From positions 1-47,709 of the forward strand of contig CAMYZF010000001.1 of the NCBI GenBank assembly GCA_947303755.1: a DNA stretch of 47,709 nt, written 5' to 3'. This DNA comes from an uncultured Erysipelotrichaceae bacterium. Its GTDB lineage: Bacteria; Bacillota_I; Bacilli_A; RFN20; CAG-826. Under the pieces are notes generated by a model. That model saw only the letters and a list, made by a program, of their open reading frames with translations, was not told the DNA's origin and made no database searches. Positions 31,062-40,304 of the stretch are shown one piece after another; the stretch's first letter is position 1, and every line of letters starts with the position of its first letter. Made by a program: the position numbers and the translations under genes.

Positions 31062-32170
31062 CGTATTGCAGAGCCAAAAGCCCAAGTTAGGTTATAGCCT
31101 CCACAAGGTCCATCTATATCAAGAAGTTCACCAAGAAGGTAAATATTCCTTTCTTTTACTGATTCTAGACGGGCATCTACCATCGATAAATCTACGCCAC
31201 CAACACTTACTTGAGCGAACTCAAATCCATAAGCTTCTTTAAAGGTGAATTCGAGGTGTTTGACTGCTCTAAAAATCTCTTCGTTTGTCGAGAATCTTTC
31301 CTTCAAGTATTTGATGATGGTTGGATGTAAAAAAGCCTGCAAAAATCCGTCAAACGAATGAATTTGCCAATATTTTTCAAGTTCGGTTTCACTGTATTCT
31401 GGAAGCAAATCTAAGACAAATTTATTAGCCTTATTTTGACTTCTTGCAATCAATGCAGAAACATTAAAAATCACTATTCCAGAAAGGCCATTTTTCTTGA
31501 ATAAAACTTCGCCTTTTTCTTTGTGAATTAGATTGCTATTTTGATATAAGGAAACTTCACTTTTGATTCTGGTGCCATCGAGTAGTTTTGTATTCTCTTT
31601 TGTGACAATTGGGCATAGTCCAGGAAGTGGTTCCTTGATTTTGTATCCATGATTCCTAAGGATTGATAAAACCGATCCATCACTTCCCAAATTCTTCGTG
31701 GAACAAAGCGAACCCGCTAAATAGAGTTTCTCAACAACATATTTATCTTTGTCAGTTATAACTTCAATGCAGTTATTAACTCTCTTGTAGTCTAAAAGCT
31801 TTTCACTGCAATTGATTTTGATTCCTAATCTTTCTGCTTCTCCAATCAAAGCATTTCTAACTGAAACAGCAGTTTCACTTACAGGGTAAACTAGTTCTCC
31901 CATAGCCTTTGTCTTAACTGATACTGAATCAAAGAAAGATACATAATCATATTCTACAAGAATATCTTTGACAAATTCTGGATGAGAATATTTATTTAAA
32001 TCAAGCTTTGTATTAGCGAGGTTACATTTACCGTTTCCGGTCGCTAAAAGTTTCTTTAGTGGAGCGTCTAAATGTTCAATGATTAAAACATCATCTTTCT
32101 GATGATTTCTTTTATAAGATATCGCTCCGACAATTCCCGAAGCACCTGCTCCAACAAAAAGAACTTTCAT
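31049..32170 (-). CDS. HI0933/BaiN-family flavoprotein
   Basis: 373 aa. N-terminal FAD fold MKVLFVGAGASGIVGAI, then the family signature KKLLATGNGKCNLAN (about 38-52), and a C-terminal block GGVDLSMVDARLESV and GELLDIDGPCGGYNL with AFGSA. This family includes BaiN/YhiN-type NAD(P)/FAD-dependent oxidoreductases whose physiological substrates are poorly known. An extended -10 TG-G-TAAAAT (minus strand, 32178-32186) ends 7 nt before the ATG with no Shine-Dalgarno, so the mRNA is probably leaderless. It is divergent from tRNA-Arg. Confidence 0.85.
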   Translation of the reverse strand: MKVLFVGAGASGIVGAISYKRNHQKDDVLIIEHLDAPLKKLLATGNGKCNLANTKLDLNKYSHPEFVKDILVEYDYVSFFDSVSVKTKAMGELVYPVSETAVSVRNALIGEAERLGIKINCSEKLLDYKRVNNCIEVITDKDKYVVEKLYLAGSLCSTKNLGSDGSVLSILRNHGYKIKEPLPGLCPIVTKENTKLLDGTRIKSEVSLYQNSNLIHKEKGEVLFKKNGLSGIVIFNVSALIARSQNKANKFVLDLLPEYSETELEKYWQIHSFDGFLQAFLHPTIIKYLKERFSTNEEIFRAVKHLEFTFKEAYGFEFAQVSVGGVDLSMVDARLESVKERNIYLLGELLDIDGPCGGYNLTWAFGSAIRATN

Positions 32171-32219
32171 ATGAACAATTTTACCATAAATATTTATTTA
32201 TAATGTATAATAATTCCAC

Positions 32220-32296
32220 GCCCCAATAGCGCAACTGGATAGAGTACTAGACTTCGAATCTAGGGGTTGAGGGTTCGATTCCTTCTTGGGGCGCCA
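32220..32296 (+). tRNA. trnR: tRNA-Arg (TCG anticodon)
   Basis: Acceptor GCCCCAA (32220-32226) pairs with TTGGGGC (32286-32292), discriminator G, encoded CCA. Anticodon stem CTAGA/TCTAG encloses CTTCGAA, giving TCG. T-arm contains GGTTCGATTCC. A TATAAT sits at 32206-32211. Confidence 0.93.
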
Positions 32297-32301
32297 TTTA
32301 T

Positions 32302-32961
32302 ATGAAATATAAAGCTTTAATTTTTGATTTAGATGGAACATTACTTGATACCTTAAGAGGTATTACCGATGCGGTAAACGCAACTTTTAAAGAACTTGGT
32401 TATAACGTTCAACACGATTATGTGACTGCTAGAAACTTTATTGGTGCAGGTGCATATAACTTTGTTAAACGCGCTTGTAAGGGTATGGATATCACCGAAG
32501 AAGAAGGAGCGTTAATTGGCAAAACCTTTTTAGGCTATTACGATAAACTTCAAGGTCCAAACACAACCTTGTTCCCTGGTATTAGAGAATTATTAGACGA
32601 TTTAAAAAAAGTCGGATATCTTATCTGTCTAGCGTCTAATAAACCACAAATCCTATTGGAACATGTTATCGATGATAAATTTCCAGGTTTTGAATTCGAT
32701 GTTAGATTAGGTCAAAGAAAAGGAATTCCTTGTAAACCTAATCCATACGTTGTTAGAGAAATAGAAGAAAAATTCAAACTTCTTCCAAGTGAATGTCTTT
32801 ATATTGGTGATTCAGAATATGATTATCAAACTGCACATAACGCAAAGATCGATTGTTGCATTGTTAAATATGGTTATGGTTTCTATGACCAAGACTTTGT
32901 AAAAAAATCCACATACAATGTGGACTCTGTAAAAGATTTAAGAAAGTTGCTGCTAAGTTAG
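32302..32961 (+). CDS. HAD-superfamily hydrolase, phosphoglycolate-phosphatase-like
   Basis: 219 aa. Motif I DLDGTLLDT with nucleophile D9 and D11; motif II LASNK (Ser); motif III Lys in CKPNP; motif IV GDSEYDYQTA. The helical cap (about 15-85) makes it a subclass IA enzyme similar to Gph or pyrophosphatase PpaX. The substrate is not certain. The ATG is only 5 nt after the tRNA-Arg CCA with no Shine-Dalgarno, so the mRNA probably arises by tRNA 3'-end cleavage or starts inside the tRNA. It overlaps the opposing antiporter gene by 4 nt. Confidence 0.85.
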   Translation: MKYKALIFDLDGTLLDTLRGITDAVNATFKELGYNVQHDYVTARNFIGAGAYNFVKRACKGMDITEEEGALIGKTFLGYYDKLQGPNTTLFPGIRELLDDLKKVGYLICLASNKPQILLEHVIDDKFPGFEFDVRLGQRKGIPCKPNPYVVREIEEKFKLLPSECLYIGDSEYDYQTAHNAKIDCCIVKYGYGFYDQDFVKKSTYNVDSVKDLRKLLLS

Positions 32962-34244
32962 GCAGCATCTTTTTGTATTTCGCCAGCTTTATATAGCGCA
33001 ATTTTGGTGATGAGTGGTCCAACAAGTTCGTAGACGATTGTCGCGGTGAGAATGACCGCTAAAATGATGGAACTTTCTTTTTCATAACCAGCACCTGCTA
33101 AGGTTTGACTTGCGGTGGTGGCTAAACCAATTGCTACACCAGCTTGAGGGAATAATGTGAAACCTAAATATTTTTGAACTGTCGGTTCAGATTTGGTGAT
33201 TTTTGAAGAGATGAACGCTCCTGAATATTTTCCAAGACTTCGCATTAAGATATAAACTAAAGCGATGATGATAACTAACAGAGCATCTTTAGATGCGAAG
33301 ATAGTGATATCTAGATTCGCTCCAGAAATAACAAAGAAAAGCATATATAAAGGTGGAGTGAATTGATCGATTCTTTCAATTGTCCTTTGAGCATCTTTTC
33401 TAGCGTTAATGAAAAACGCGCCAATCATCATGCAAGCAAGAAGTGATGAGAAGGAGAAATCTTCTCCAAATAATTTCCAACCTAATTGATTCGCTAAAAT
33501 GGATAAACCAACAACTACAAGGATTGAGGCGATAACCATAATCATTCTATTGGCTCTAGATTTAAAAAATCTGCAACCTAAGGAAATGAGGAAGCCAAGC
33601 AAAGCGCCTAAGGCTAAGGAGGCAATGATTTCAATTAGTGGAACAACGATAACTCCTACAAAAGATAATGATGTGGCACTAACTAAACTTTTGGAAATTG
33701 AAAATAACACTGAGAACGCAATTAAAGCGACAGCATCGTCAAAGGCAACAACTGGAATTAAGGTATCAACAACTGGGCCATGAGCCTTGTATTGTTTGAT
33801 GACCATGAGGGTTGCTGCAGGAGCGGTTGCACAGGCTATCGCGCCTAAAGTCAATATTACCGCTATTGGTAAAGTATCTTTTAAAAAGATATAAGCAATG
33901 AATAAGCCGCCGATTGTGATTAATGCTCCACCAAGAGCTTCAAAGACAGTGATGATGACAATTCTTTTACCGACTGCTTTAAGTGAAGATGTTTTAAATG
34001 AACAACCAATTGTAAAGGCAATGAAGCCTAAAGCAATATCGCTTATCCAACTAATTGCTTGAATACTGGTGCCTGATAATGGATCATTTGACCAGCCACC
34101 AATATATTTACCTAAAACAAATGGGCCAAAAATAATTCCAGATATCAAATATCCAGTGACATTTGGTAGTCTAAGTAACTTCATTAATCTAGAAGAAAGT
34201 AGACCAGCTAAAAGTGCTAAAGCGATGCACAAAATTTGATTCAT
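32958..34244 (-). CDS. CPA-family cation/proton antiporter (Kef/NhaS type)
   Basis: 428 aa with about 12 TM helices (PF00999). The N-terminal LRLPNVTGYLISGIIFGP is the typical first repeat. ACATAPAATLMVIKQYKAHG and IPVVAFDDAVALIAF hold the ion-binding Asp pair of the 'DD'-type exchangers. LGFTLFPQAGVAIGLA is the inverted-repeat counterpart. It exchanges Na+ or K+ for H+. It has no cytoplasmic RCK domain; instead, a PII-like protein gene precedes it by 4 nt and may supply regulation. Confidence 0.88.
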   Translation of the reverse strand: MNQILCIALALLAGLLSSRLMKLLRLPNVTGYLISGIIFGPFVLGKYIGGWSNDPLSGTSIQAISWISDIALGFIAFTIGCSFKTSSLKAVGKRIVIITVFEALGGALITIGGLFIAYIFLKDTLPIAVILTLGAIACATAPAATLMVIKQYKAHGPVVDTLIPVVAFDDAVALIAFSVLFSISKSLVSATSLSFVGVIVVPLIEIIASLALGALLGFLISLGCRFFKSRANRMIMVIASILVVVGLSILANQLGWKLFGEDFSFSSLLACMMIGAFFINARKDAQRTIERIDQFTPPLYMLFFVISGANLDITIFASKDALLVIIIALVYILMRSLGKYSGAFISSKITKSEPTVQKYLGFTLFPQAGVAIGLATTASQTLAGAGYEKESSIILAVILTATIVYELVGPLITKIALYKAGEIQKDAA

Positions 34245-34248
34245 TTAT

Positions 34249-34581
34249 TTAGAAACTTCCTTCGTATGATTCAAGAGGTAATGCAAACATACCACCTTTG
34301 GTGGATGAAAATCCATTAGTAGCGGTTTTGATTTCTTTTTTAACCTCTTCTAATTCCTTGTCATCAAGAATGAAATAAATGGTTGTGTTTTGAACGAATT
34401 TATTTTCGTGATAATGTGCCAAAGAAAAGAAGGCAGGAACATCTTCGTTTTCATCTTGAAGAATGTGTTTTAAAGATGTTGAAGATAACACCGTTCCGTT
34501 ATATCCAAGTTCGGATAATCTATGGATTAAATCCGAGGTTTCTTTGGTGTTTTCTAATGTGGTAAATAGTAAATGTTTCAT
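34249..34581 (-). CDS. PII-like protein, possible c-di-AMP receptor (DarA/PstA-like)
   Basis: 110 aa, close to the DarA/PstA length. The first strand MKHLLFTTLENTKETSDLI and helix, then LGYNGTVLSSTSLKHIL, match the beta-alpha-beta of PII-like folds. The closing strand KGGMFALPLESYEGSF resembles the 'GGATVFVLPVEQF' end of DarA. The T-loop differs, and the ligand is not proven. Adjacent coding of a monovalent-cation antiporter fits c-di-AMP control of K+/Na+ balance. GAGG lies upstream of its ATG; it is the first gene of the two-gene unit. Confidence 0.6.
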   Translation of the reverse strand: MKHLLFTTLENTKETSDLIHRLSELGYNGTVLSSTSLKHILQDENEDVPAFFSLAHYHENKFVQNTTIYFILDDKELEEVKKEIKTATNGFSSTKGGMFALPLESYEGSF

Positions 34582-34654
34582 AATTAACCTCGTATCAATT
34601 ATACATAACTAGAACAATGTGGGAGTGAAAAATTAATATTTTTTCACATTATTA

Positions 34655-34683
34655 TTGATAATGATTATCGACATCAATACAAT
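34655..34683 (+). promoter_or_regulatory. Promoter with Fur-type operator for the ABC exporter
   Basis: TTGATA (34655-34660), a 17-nt spacer, and TACAAT (34678-34683). The 13-bp perfect palindrome GATAATGATTATC (34657-34669), 14 of 15 positions of the 7-1-7 Fur box TGATAATnATTATCA, covers the -35 and part of the spacer. The start is expected near 34690, with AAAGGAG before ATG 34716. Confidence 0.75.
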
Positions 34684-34715
34684 TAAAGCACTTAGAAAAC
34701 GAAAGGAGCAAACCT

Positions 34716-37700
34716 ATGCTTCAACTTAAGAATATCGTAAAAGATTATGTCACTGGTGATTTAGTGACTCATGCGCTTAAAGGATTAAGCGTTAATTTTC
34801 GCCGCAATGAATTTGTGGCTATTTTAGGTCCATCTGGATGCGGTAAGACAACCTTACTTAATATCACAGGTGGATTAGATAGATACACCAAAGGTGATTT
34901 GATCATCGAAGGTAAATCCACTAAAAATTATAAAGACGGTGATTGGGATACTTATCGTAACCATTCCATCGGCTTTGTCTTTCAGACATATAACTTAATT
35001 TATCATCAATCTATTCTTAAGAATGTTGAACTTGCTCTTACAATTTCTGGTGTTTCTCGCGCAGAACGAAAAGAGCGCGCTGAAAAAGCACTAGAGATGG
35101 TTGGCTTAGGTGGCTTAGGTAAGAAAAAACCGAACCAACTCTCTGGTGGACAAATGCAGCGTGTTGCGATTGCGCGTGCACTTGTTAACAATCCTGAAAT
35201 CGTCATGGCGGATGAGCCTACTGGTGCTCTTGATAGCGAAACATCTGTCCAAATTATGGACATCTTAAAAGAAGTCGCCAAAGATCGTTTGGTTATCATG
35301 GTTACGCATAACCCTGACTTAGCCGACAAATATGCGACCCGTATTATCACTATGAAGGACGGCGTTATCACTTCCGACTCAAATCCATACAAAGGCGAAA
35401 CAGCAGCTGAAAGAGAAAAAGCTCACGCTGGAAAACAGGTTGTTACCAAAGGTAAGAAAAAGAAATCATCAATGTCTTTTGCGACTGCAACTGGTTTATC
35501 TTTTGCTAACTTGATTAGTAAGATTAAACGAACAATTCTTGTCACAATTGCTGGTTCAATTGGAATCGTTGGCGTTTCCGCTGTTTTAGCAGTGTCGCAA
35601 GGTGTGCGCGACTACATAGACGGAATGCAAGACGATATGCTTTCGTCCTACCCAGTAACTGTTGCTGAGGAAAGTGTTGACTTAACTTCATTGCTAACCG
35701 GCTTAAGCGCCAGAGAAACAAAAGATGCTTTCAAATTTGATCCAAACAATCCACGCGTTGGAGTTGATTCAATGGTGGAATATTTGACAACTGCCTATAG
35801 CAATCTCACAAATGTGAAGACAAACACGATTAATGAAGAACTAATCGATTGGATCGAACAAATTCCAAGTGATTCTGTTTATTCAATTCATAAGAATTAT
35901 GGTATCGATCCTACTAACAACGTATTCACAAATTGGGTTTCTGATCCGAACTCCGATCATACTGAAACAATTTCCTTAAACGGGTTAACACAAAGATATA
36001 TTGCGGAACTCAAAACTGTAAAAGGATTCTCTAACTATGCATCATATGTCAATCTGTTTACAGATTTCATGAATGAATTTCCTGCTGACAATGATTATAT
36101 CTTGTCTCAATATGACTTGCTTGCTAACTCAACAATCGATGATCCAAATGGAGTAACTCTAGTTGTTGATGAAAATACAACACTAACAGATTTCACGCTT
36201 GGCCAAATGGGTTTTTTCAATCACGATGAATTCATCAATATCGCAAAACGCGCGATTAAGATTAATGAACTTCCAAAAGATTTAAGCAATGCTCAAAAAG
36301 AAGAAGAAATCGCTAAACTTACCGAAAAATATCCATATCGCAAAGACTTTGCTTACGAAGACTTGCTTGGTAAAGAATTGATTTATTATCCTCAGGATAA
36401 GGTCTACTCAGACGGCAAGGTTGCCGAAGATAAAATTGTTGTCACTGTTTATGCTTCTACATCTTATTCTATTAACACTCTTATTTTCCAATATGATGAA
36501 GGAAGTGATACTTTAAAAGGCCAGTTCATATCTTTGCTTCCTTCGATGAGCATGACTCCATATGTTTTGTATCGTGATGGAGCAACTCCTACCGATATTA
36601 CCGATCCGTCTGATTATGCAGTTGGTGTCTGGAAAGCTTATAAAGACGATGACAAAACCAAAGAAGTCCTCCTCACGGTTGATTTAACTAATGTTAAAAG
36701 CGATCCACCAAACAATGTAATAGCCACCAAGACAGGCGAAACGCCTATTCTTTTATCTGGTATGTCTGGCGCAGTTCCAGAAAGAGTTAGCGGCTATCAT
36801 TATCAAGCAGAATTAAGCGATGATATGAAAACAAATGTCGAAGCCAATGGTGGAACTAGAATGAAAATTACTGGGTTGCTTAGACTCAAAGATAAAAAAT
36901 CATTCGGCTGTCTGCAACGTGGTGTTTATTACACTCATGATTTTGCTAAGAAATTCATTGAAGATTCTAATAAAGAAACTGCAGCATTAACTAATCATTT
37001 CAAAACTTACATAGGCAGTAAAGAAGAGCAAAATGCCCAATATCAAGCATATGTTAAGTTTAATTATTGGGATTACACAAACGAGTCTTCTCCGGAGAAA
37101 AAGGATGGCTATGCTAGTAGTTTGAATGGCGATTTAAATTCTTCGTTCTCAGATTTATTCTCTGCGATTACGGGAGTCAACTATGTTGAATCAGATAAAG
37201 TTCATCTACGTTCTGTCTCTGGACTTAAAGCAGAGGGTATAGATGAAGACGGCGATGAAAATATCGATCGTTATGAATTCAAAATGCTTCCAAGAGACAT
37301 TTCTATTTATCCAAAATCTTTTGAACACAAAGATATTGTTACTGACCATTTAGAAAAATGGAATAGTGATGACGTTATTACTGTTTTTAATGGCACAAAA
37401 ACTCTTGCAAAAGCTGATCGTGCTGAACTAACTTATACCGACACAATCAAGTTGATTATTTCCGTTATTAACACATTAATTACAACAGTCACAATCGCTT
37501 TGGTTGCCTTTACATCGCTTGCATTGGTGGTCTCAGCCTTCATGATTGCGGTTATTACTTACATCTCTGTTGTTGAAAGAACCAAAGAAATTGGTATTAT
37601 CCGTTCTGTCGGTGGTCGTAAGAAAGACGTTTCCAGATTGTTTATTGCTGAAACATTTATGACCGGTTTGTTCTCAGGTGTATTTGGTTTAACTATCACT

Positions 37701-37892
37701 TACATATTCGAAATTATCTTCAATATTGTGATGTACAACAAATTCCATATTTTAGGTCTTGCAAACTTAACTGTGTGGACCGCTCTCATCATGCTCGGTA
37801 TTTCGATTATACTCAGTGTTTTAAGCGGCTTAATCCCATCGATGAAAGCATCTCATCAAGATCCAGTTATCGCTCTTAGAAGTGGTGAATAA
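34716..37892 (+). CDS. Fused ABC transporter ATPase-permease (MacB/FtsX type) with large extracellular domain
   Basis: 1058 aa. Residues 1-225 form a LolD/MacB-class ATPase: Walker A GPSGCGKTT (38-46), signature LSGGQMQR (142-149), Walker B IVMADEPTGALD with D166-E167, and the switch His in MVTHN. A TM helix at about 270-293 is followed by a roughly 580-residue extracellular domain, then three TM helices in an FtsX domain (about 910-1045) ending ALRSGE. This type-VII layout does mechanical work outside the membrane, such as expelling peptides or lipoproteins. The Fur-type box suggests induction on iron limitation. Followed by a terminator. Confidence 0.88.
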   Translation: MLQLKNIVKDYVTGDLVTHALKGLSVNFRRNEFVAILGPSGCGKTTLLNITGGLDRYTKGDLIIEGKSTKNYKDGDWDTYRNHSIGFVFQTYNLIYHQSILKNVELALTISGVSRAERKERAEKALEMVGLGGLGKKKPNQLSGGQMQRVAIARALVNNPEIVMADEPTGALDSETSVQIMDILKEVAKDRLVIMVTHNPDLADKYATRIITMKDGVITSDSNPYKGETAAEREKAHAGKQVVTKGKKKKSSMSFATATGLSFANLISKIKRTILVTIAGSIGIVGVSAVLAVSQGVRDYIDGMQDDMLSSYPVTVAEESVDLTSLLTGLSARETKDAFKFDPNNPRVGVDSMVEYLTTAYSNLTNVKTNTINEELIDWIEQIPSDSVYSIHKNYGIDPTNNVFTNWVSDPNSDHTETISLNGLTQRYIAELKTVKGFSNYASYVNLFTDFMNEFPADNDYILSQYDLLANSTIDDPNGVTLVVDENTTLTDFTLGQMGFFNHDEFINIAKRAIKINELPKDLSNAQKEEEIAKLTEKYPYRKDFAYEDLLGKELIYYPQDKVYSDGKVAEDKIVVTVYASTSYSINTLIFQYDEGSDTLKGQFISLLPSMSMTPYVLYRDGATPTDITDPSDYAVGVWKAYKDDDKTKEVLLTVDLTNVKSDPPNNVIATKTGETPILLSGMSGAVPERVSGYHYQAELSDDMKTNVEANGGTRMKITGLLRLKDKKSFGCLQRGVYYTHDFAKKFIEDSNKETAALTNHFKTYIGSKEEQNAQYQAYVKFNYWDYTNESSPEKKDGYASSLNGDLNSSFSDLFSAITGVNYVESDKVHLRSVSGLKAEGIDEDGDENIDRYEFKMLPRDISIYPKSFEHKDIVTDHLEKWNSDDVITVFNGTKTLAKADRAELTYTDTIKLIISVINTLITTVTIALVAFTSLALVVSAFMIAVITYISVVERTKEIGIIRSVGGRKKDVSRLFIAETFMTGLFSGVFGLTITYIFEIIFNIVMYNKFHILGLANLTVWTALIMLGISIILSVLSGLIPSMKASHQDPVIALRSGE

Positions 37893-37932
37893 TTTAAATA
37901 TAACCACTAAGTTATATTTATAATAACTAACA

Positions 37933-37962
37933 AAAATCAGGCTTTGAACGGCCTGGTTTTTT
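37933..37962 (+). terminator. Terminator of the ABC exporter gene
   Basis: CAGGC pairs with GCCTG, extended by flanking AA/TT pairs, followed by TTTTTT. It ends 18 nt before the addB ATG and supplies part of its promoter. Confidence 0.75.
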
Positions 37963-37979
37963 GTTATAGAATGTTGACG

Positions 37980-40304
37980 ATGAGAAAGATTGTTATTGCA
38001 CCTAACGAGGCGCAAGCTAGTTTATATAATGCTTACCGAAAAGATAATCCTTTTGTCGACGTTAAATTCTTTTCTAAAAACGCTTTACTTAGAAAATATT
38101 ATTATCAATATGATGAAACCGCAGTTATCTATCTAATGAGGAAACTTGGCTCTGATTATAACTATGCGGTTGATCTACTTGAAGAAATTAGAAAGATTAA
38201 ATTATCTAGTAGTGAAGATAAAGAAGTAGTAGAGCTAATCAAATATCGAGATGAATTAATTAAAGAAAATCTTTTATTCTTTGATGAATATCTTCCTCAC
38301 CTATTAAAGACATCTGAAATTGATATTCATTTTTATTCATCAAAAGATAAAGAATTATTGCAAGTTTTAGAAGGCACAAAATATAATTTTGTCTCTCTTC
38401 CAGAAAAGAAGGATTATTCATATCGATTATTTAATAATAACAATGAAGAATTAACCTTTGTTTTTAACAAGATTAGTGATCTTATTTCTAAGGGAGTTAA
38501 ACCAAGCGATATTTCTTTATTTGGATTAAGCGAAGATGATGAATTAACTTTCTTTAGACTCACAAAGAATTATCATCTTAATTTCAATAATGCTTATCCA
38601 AAGCATCTAATTTATAAGAAATATATTTTGAAGTTTCTTTTAAACATTGAAGAATTAGGTTTTGAAAAAGCTTATGAACTCGCTTTATCTGAAGAAGATG
38701 AAACCATATATGAATTCAAAGCAGTGGTGGACAAATATCACCTTCCTGAACTAAGTAAAAAGCAACAAATTTCCTTATATAGAGGTCTATTTTCTAAACA
38801 GAGAATTTCCTCAGCAAAATATGTGGAAGGAATCGATGTTGTTAGTAAACCAATCGCGAAAGAAAATGGCTACTTATTTATCATTAATTTCATCCAAGGA
38901 AAATTCCCTCCACTTGCTAAAGATAATCAATATTTAAGTGATCTCGTTAAAGCGAGAAATAGCCTAATTACTAGCGAAGATAAAAACAGCGCAAATCTCG
39001 AGGAATATTCTAATTATCTCCGTCAAAACGCGGATATTTTCATTTCTTGTTCGAAGCATTCTTATTCCCAAAAATACTTCGCTTCTTCGTTTGTAAAATC
39101 CTTAAATTTTGAAAAGATTAAAGAAGATAGTTTACCTGATTATTATTCCCTGGATGAGGCGAAAATTGCCTATACAAATTTCCAAGATTTACGTAACAAA
39201 TACTTAAATGCTGATCAAAGATATTTCTTATTCAAAAATGCCGGTATTGAATTGGATTATTGCACTTATGATTATCAATATTCTGGAACCTCTAATTTTG
39301 ATTCGAGTTATGAAGTTCAATTATCTTATTCCAGCGTGAACAATTTTGCTTTATGTCAGTTCCAATATTATTTGAATTATGTTCTTAAATTAAATGAATA
39401 CGAAGATAACTTCTACGCGAATATGGGTAAAGTCGCTCATTACATCTATGAACACATGGATGAAAAGAAAACTTTTAATGAACTATATGAAGAAGCTTTA
39501 GCGACAATTGATTCATTTGAGAAATATGATTGGGTGTATTTTCCAAAACTAAAACATGAATTTGAACGCGCTTATAACGAAATCAAACAATTTGAAGATA
39601 ACCTATCAAATAAGACCATTGAAAGAGAAGTTGCTTTAAAAGACGCCGGTTCTAAAGGCATTAGACTTGATAACAACGTTACCTTGATTGGTAAAATCGA
39701 TAAACTTATCACCTTTGGTGATGCTAAACAATATGTCTCAATCGTGGACTATAAAACATCATTCTATAAATTTGATGAGAAATTAATCGATTATGGTTTA
39801 TCTCTTCAACTTCCAACTTACGCGTTAATCGCGAGCAAATATAAACCGTTATCAAATAAAACATTGGTGGGTTTATTCATCCAACCTGTTTTAGCGATCA
39901 AAAACTTAGAAACTTTACTAGATGAACATAAAGCCTCAAAACCAATCCTAACAGGTCCATTTCTAAATGATATTAATGCGATTAGAGAGTTAGATCCAAC
40001 CTTAAATGTTTCTAATAGTGCGCTTCACATTTCATCTTGTCGTATCGTTTTAGATGCTGATAAGAAACCAAGATTCCAAAAAGGCAAAGCTCGTAGCGCG
40101 GATGATTTTGCCCATTACGTGGAAGCCGCGAATAAATATTATCAATTTGCCGCGAGTGAAATTAGAAAAGATAACTTTGTTATCAATCCTAAAATCGTCG
40201 GTGGTAAAAATGTCTCATGTGACTATTGCCCTTATAGAGATATTTGTTTTAGAGATTCAAAAGCAATGACGCTTATTGCTACTGGAGAAGAAGATGGCGA
40301 TTAA
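37980..40304 (+). CDS. addB: AddB/RexB-like exonuclease subunit
   Basis: 774 aa from ATG 37980; upstream TTG 37944 and ATG 37971 lie in the terminator or promoter. The N-terminal part is helicase-like but without a Walker A (KIVIAPNEAQ). The C-terminal third is a PD-(D/E)XK nuclease (IGKIDKL...VSIVDYKTS) with an Fe-S cluster: Cys in NFALCQFQYY and the triad SCDYCPYRDIC. It is shorter than Bacillus AddB (about 1160 aa), so regions between the helicase-like parts are reduced. With AddA it resects double-strand breaks. TG-T-TATAGA (37962-37970) lies 9 nt before the ATG. Confidence 0.85.
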   Translation: MRKIVIAPNEAQASLYNAYRKDNPFVDVKFFSKNALLRKYYYQYDETAVIYLMRKLGSDYNYAVDLLEEIRKIKLSSSEDKEVVELIKYRDELIKENLLFFDEYLPHLLKTSEIDIHFYSSKDKELLQVLEGTKYNFVSLPEKKDYSYRLFNNNNEELTFVFNKISDLISKGVKPSDISLFGLSEDDELTFFRLTKNYHLNFNNAYPKHLIYKKYILKFLLNIEELGFEKAYELALSEEDETIYEFKAVVDKYHLPELSKKQQISLYRGLFSKQRISSAKYVEGIDVVSKPIAKENGYLFIINFIQGKFPPLAKDNQYLSDLVKARNSLITSEDKNSANLEEYSNYLRQNADIFISCSKHSYSQKYFASSFVKSLNFEKIKEDSLPDYYSLDEAKIAYTNFQDLRNKYLNADQRYFLFKNAGIELDYCTYDYQYSGTSNFDSSYEVQLSYSSVNNFALCQFQYYLNYVLKLNEYEDNFYANMGKVAHYIYEHMDEKKTFNELYEEALATIDSFEKYDWVYFPKLKHEFERAYNEIKQFEDNLSNKTIEREVALKDAGSKGIRLDNNVTLIGKIDKLITFGDAKQYVSIVDYKTSFYKFDEKLIDYGLSLQLPTYALIASKYKPLSNKTLVGLFIQPVLAIKNLETLLDEHKASKPILTGPFLNDINAIRELDPTLNVSNSALHISSCRIVLDADKKPRFQKGKARSADDFAHYVEAANKYYQFAASEIRKDNFVINPKIVGGKNVSCDYCPYRDICFRDSKAMTLIATGEEDGD

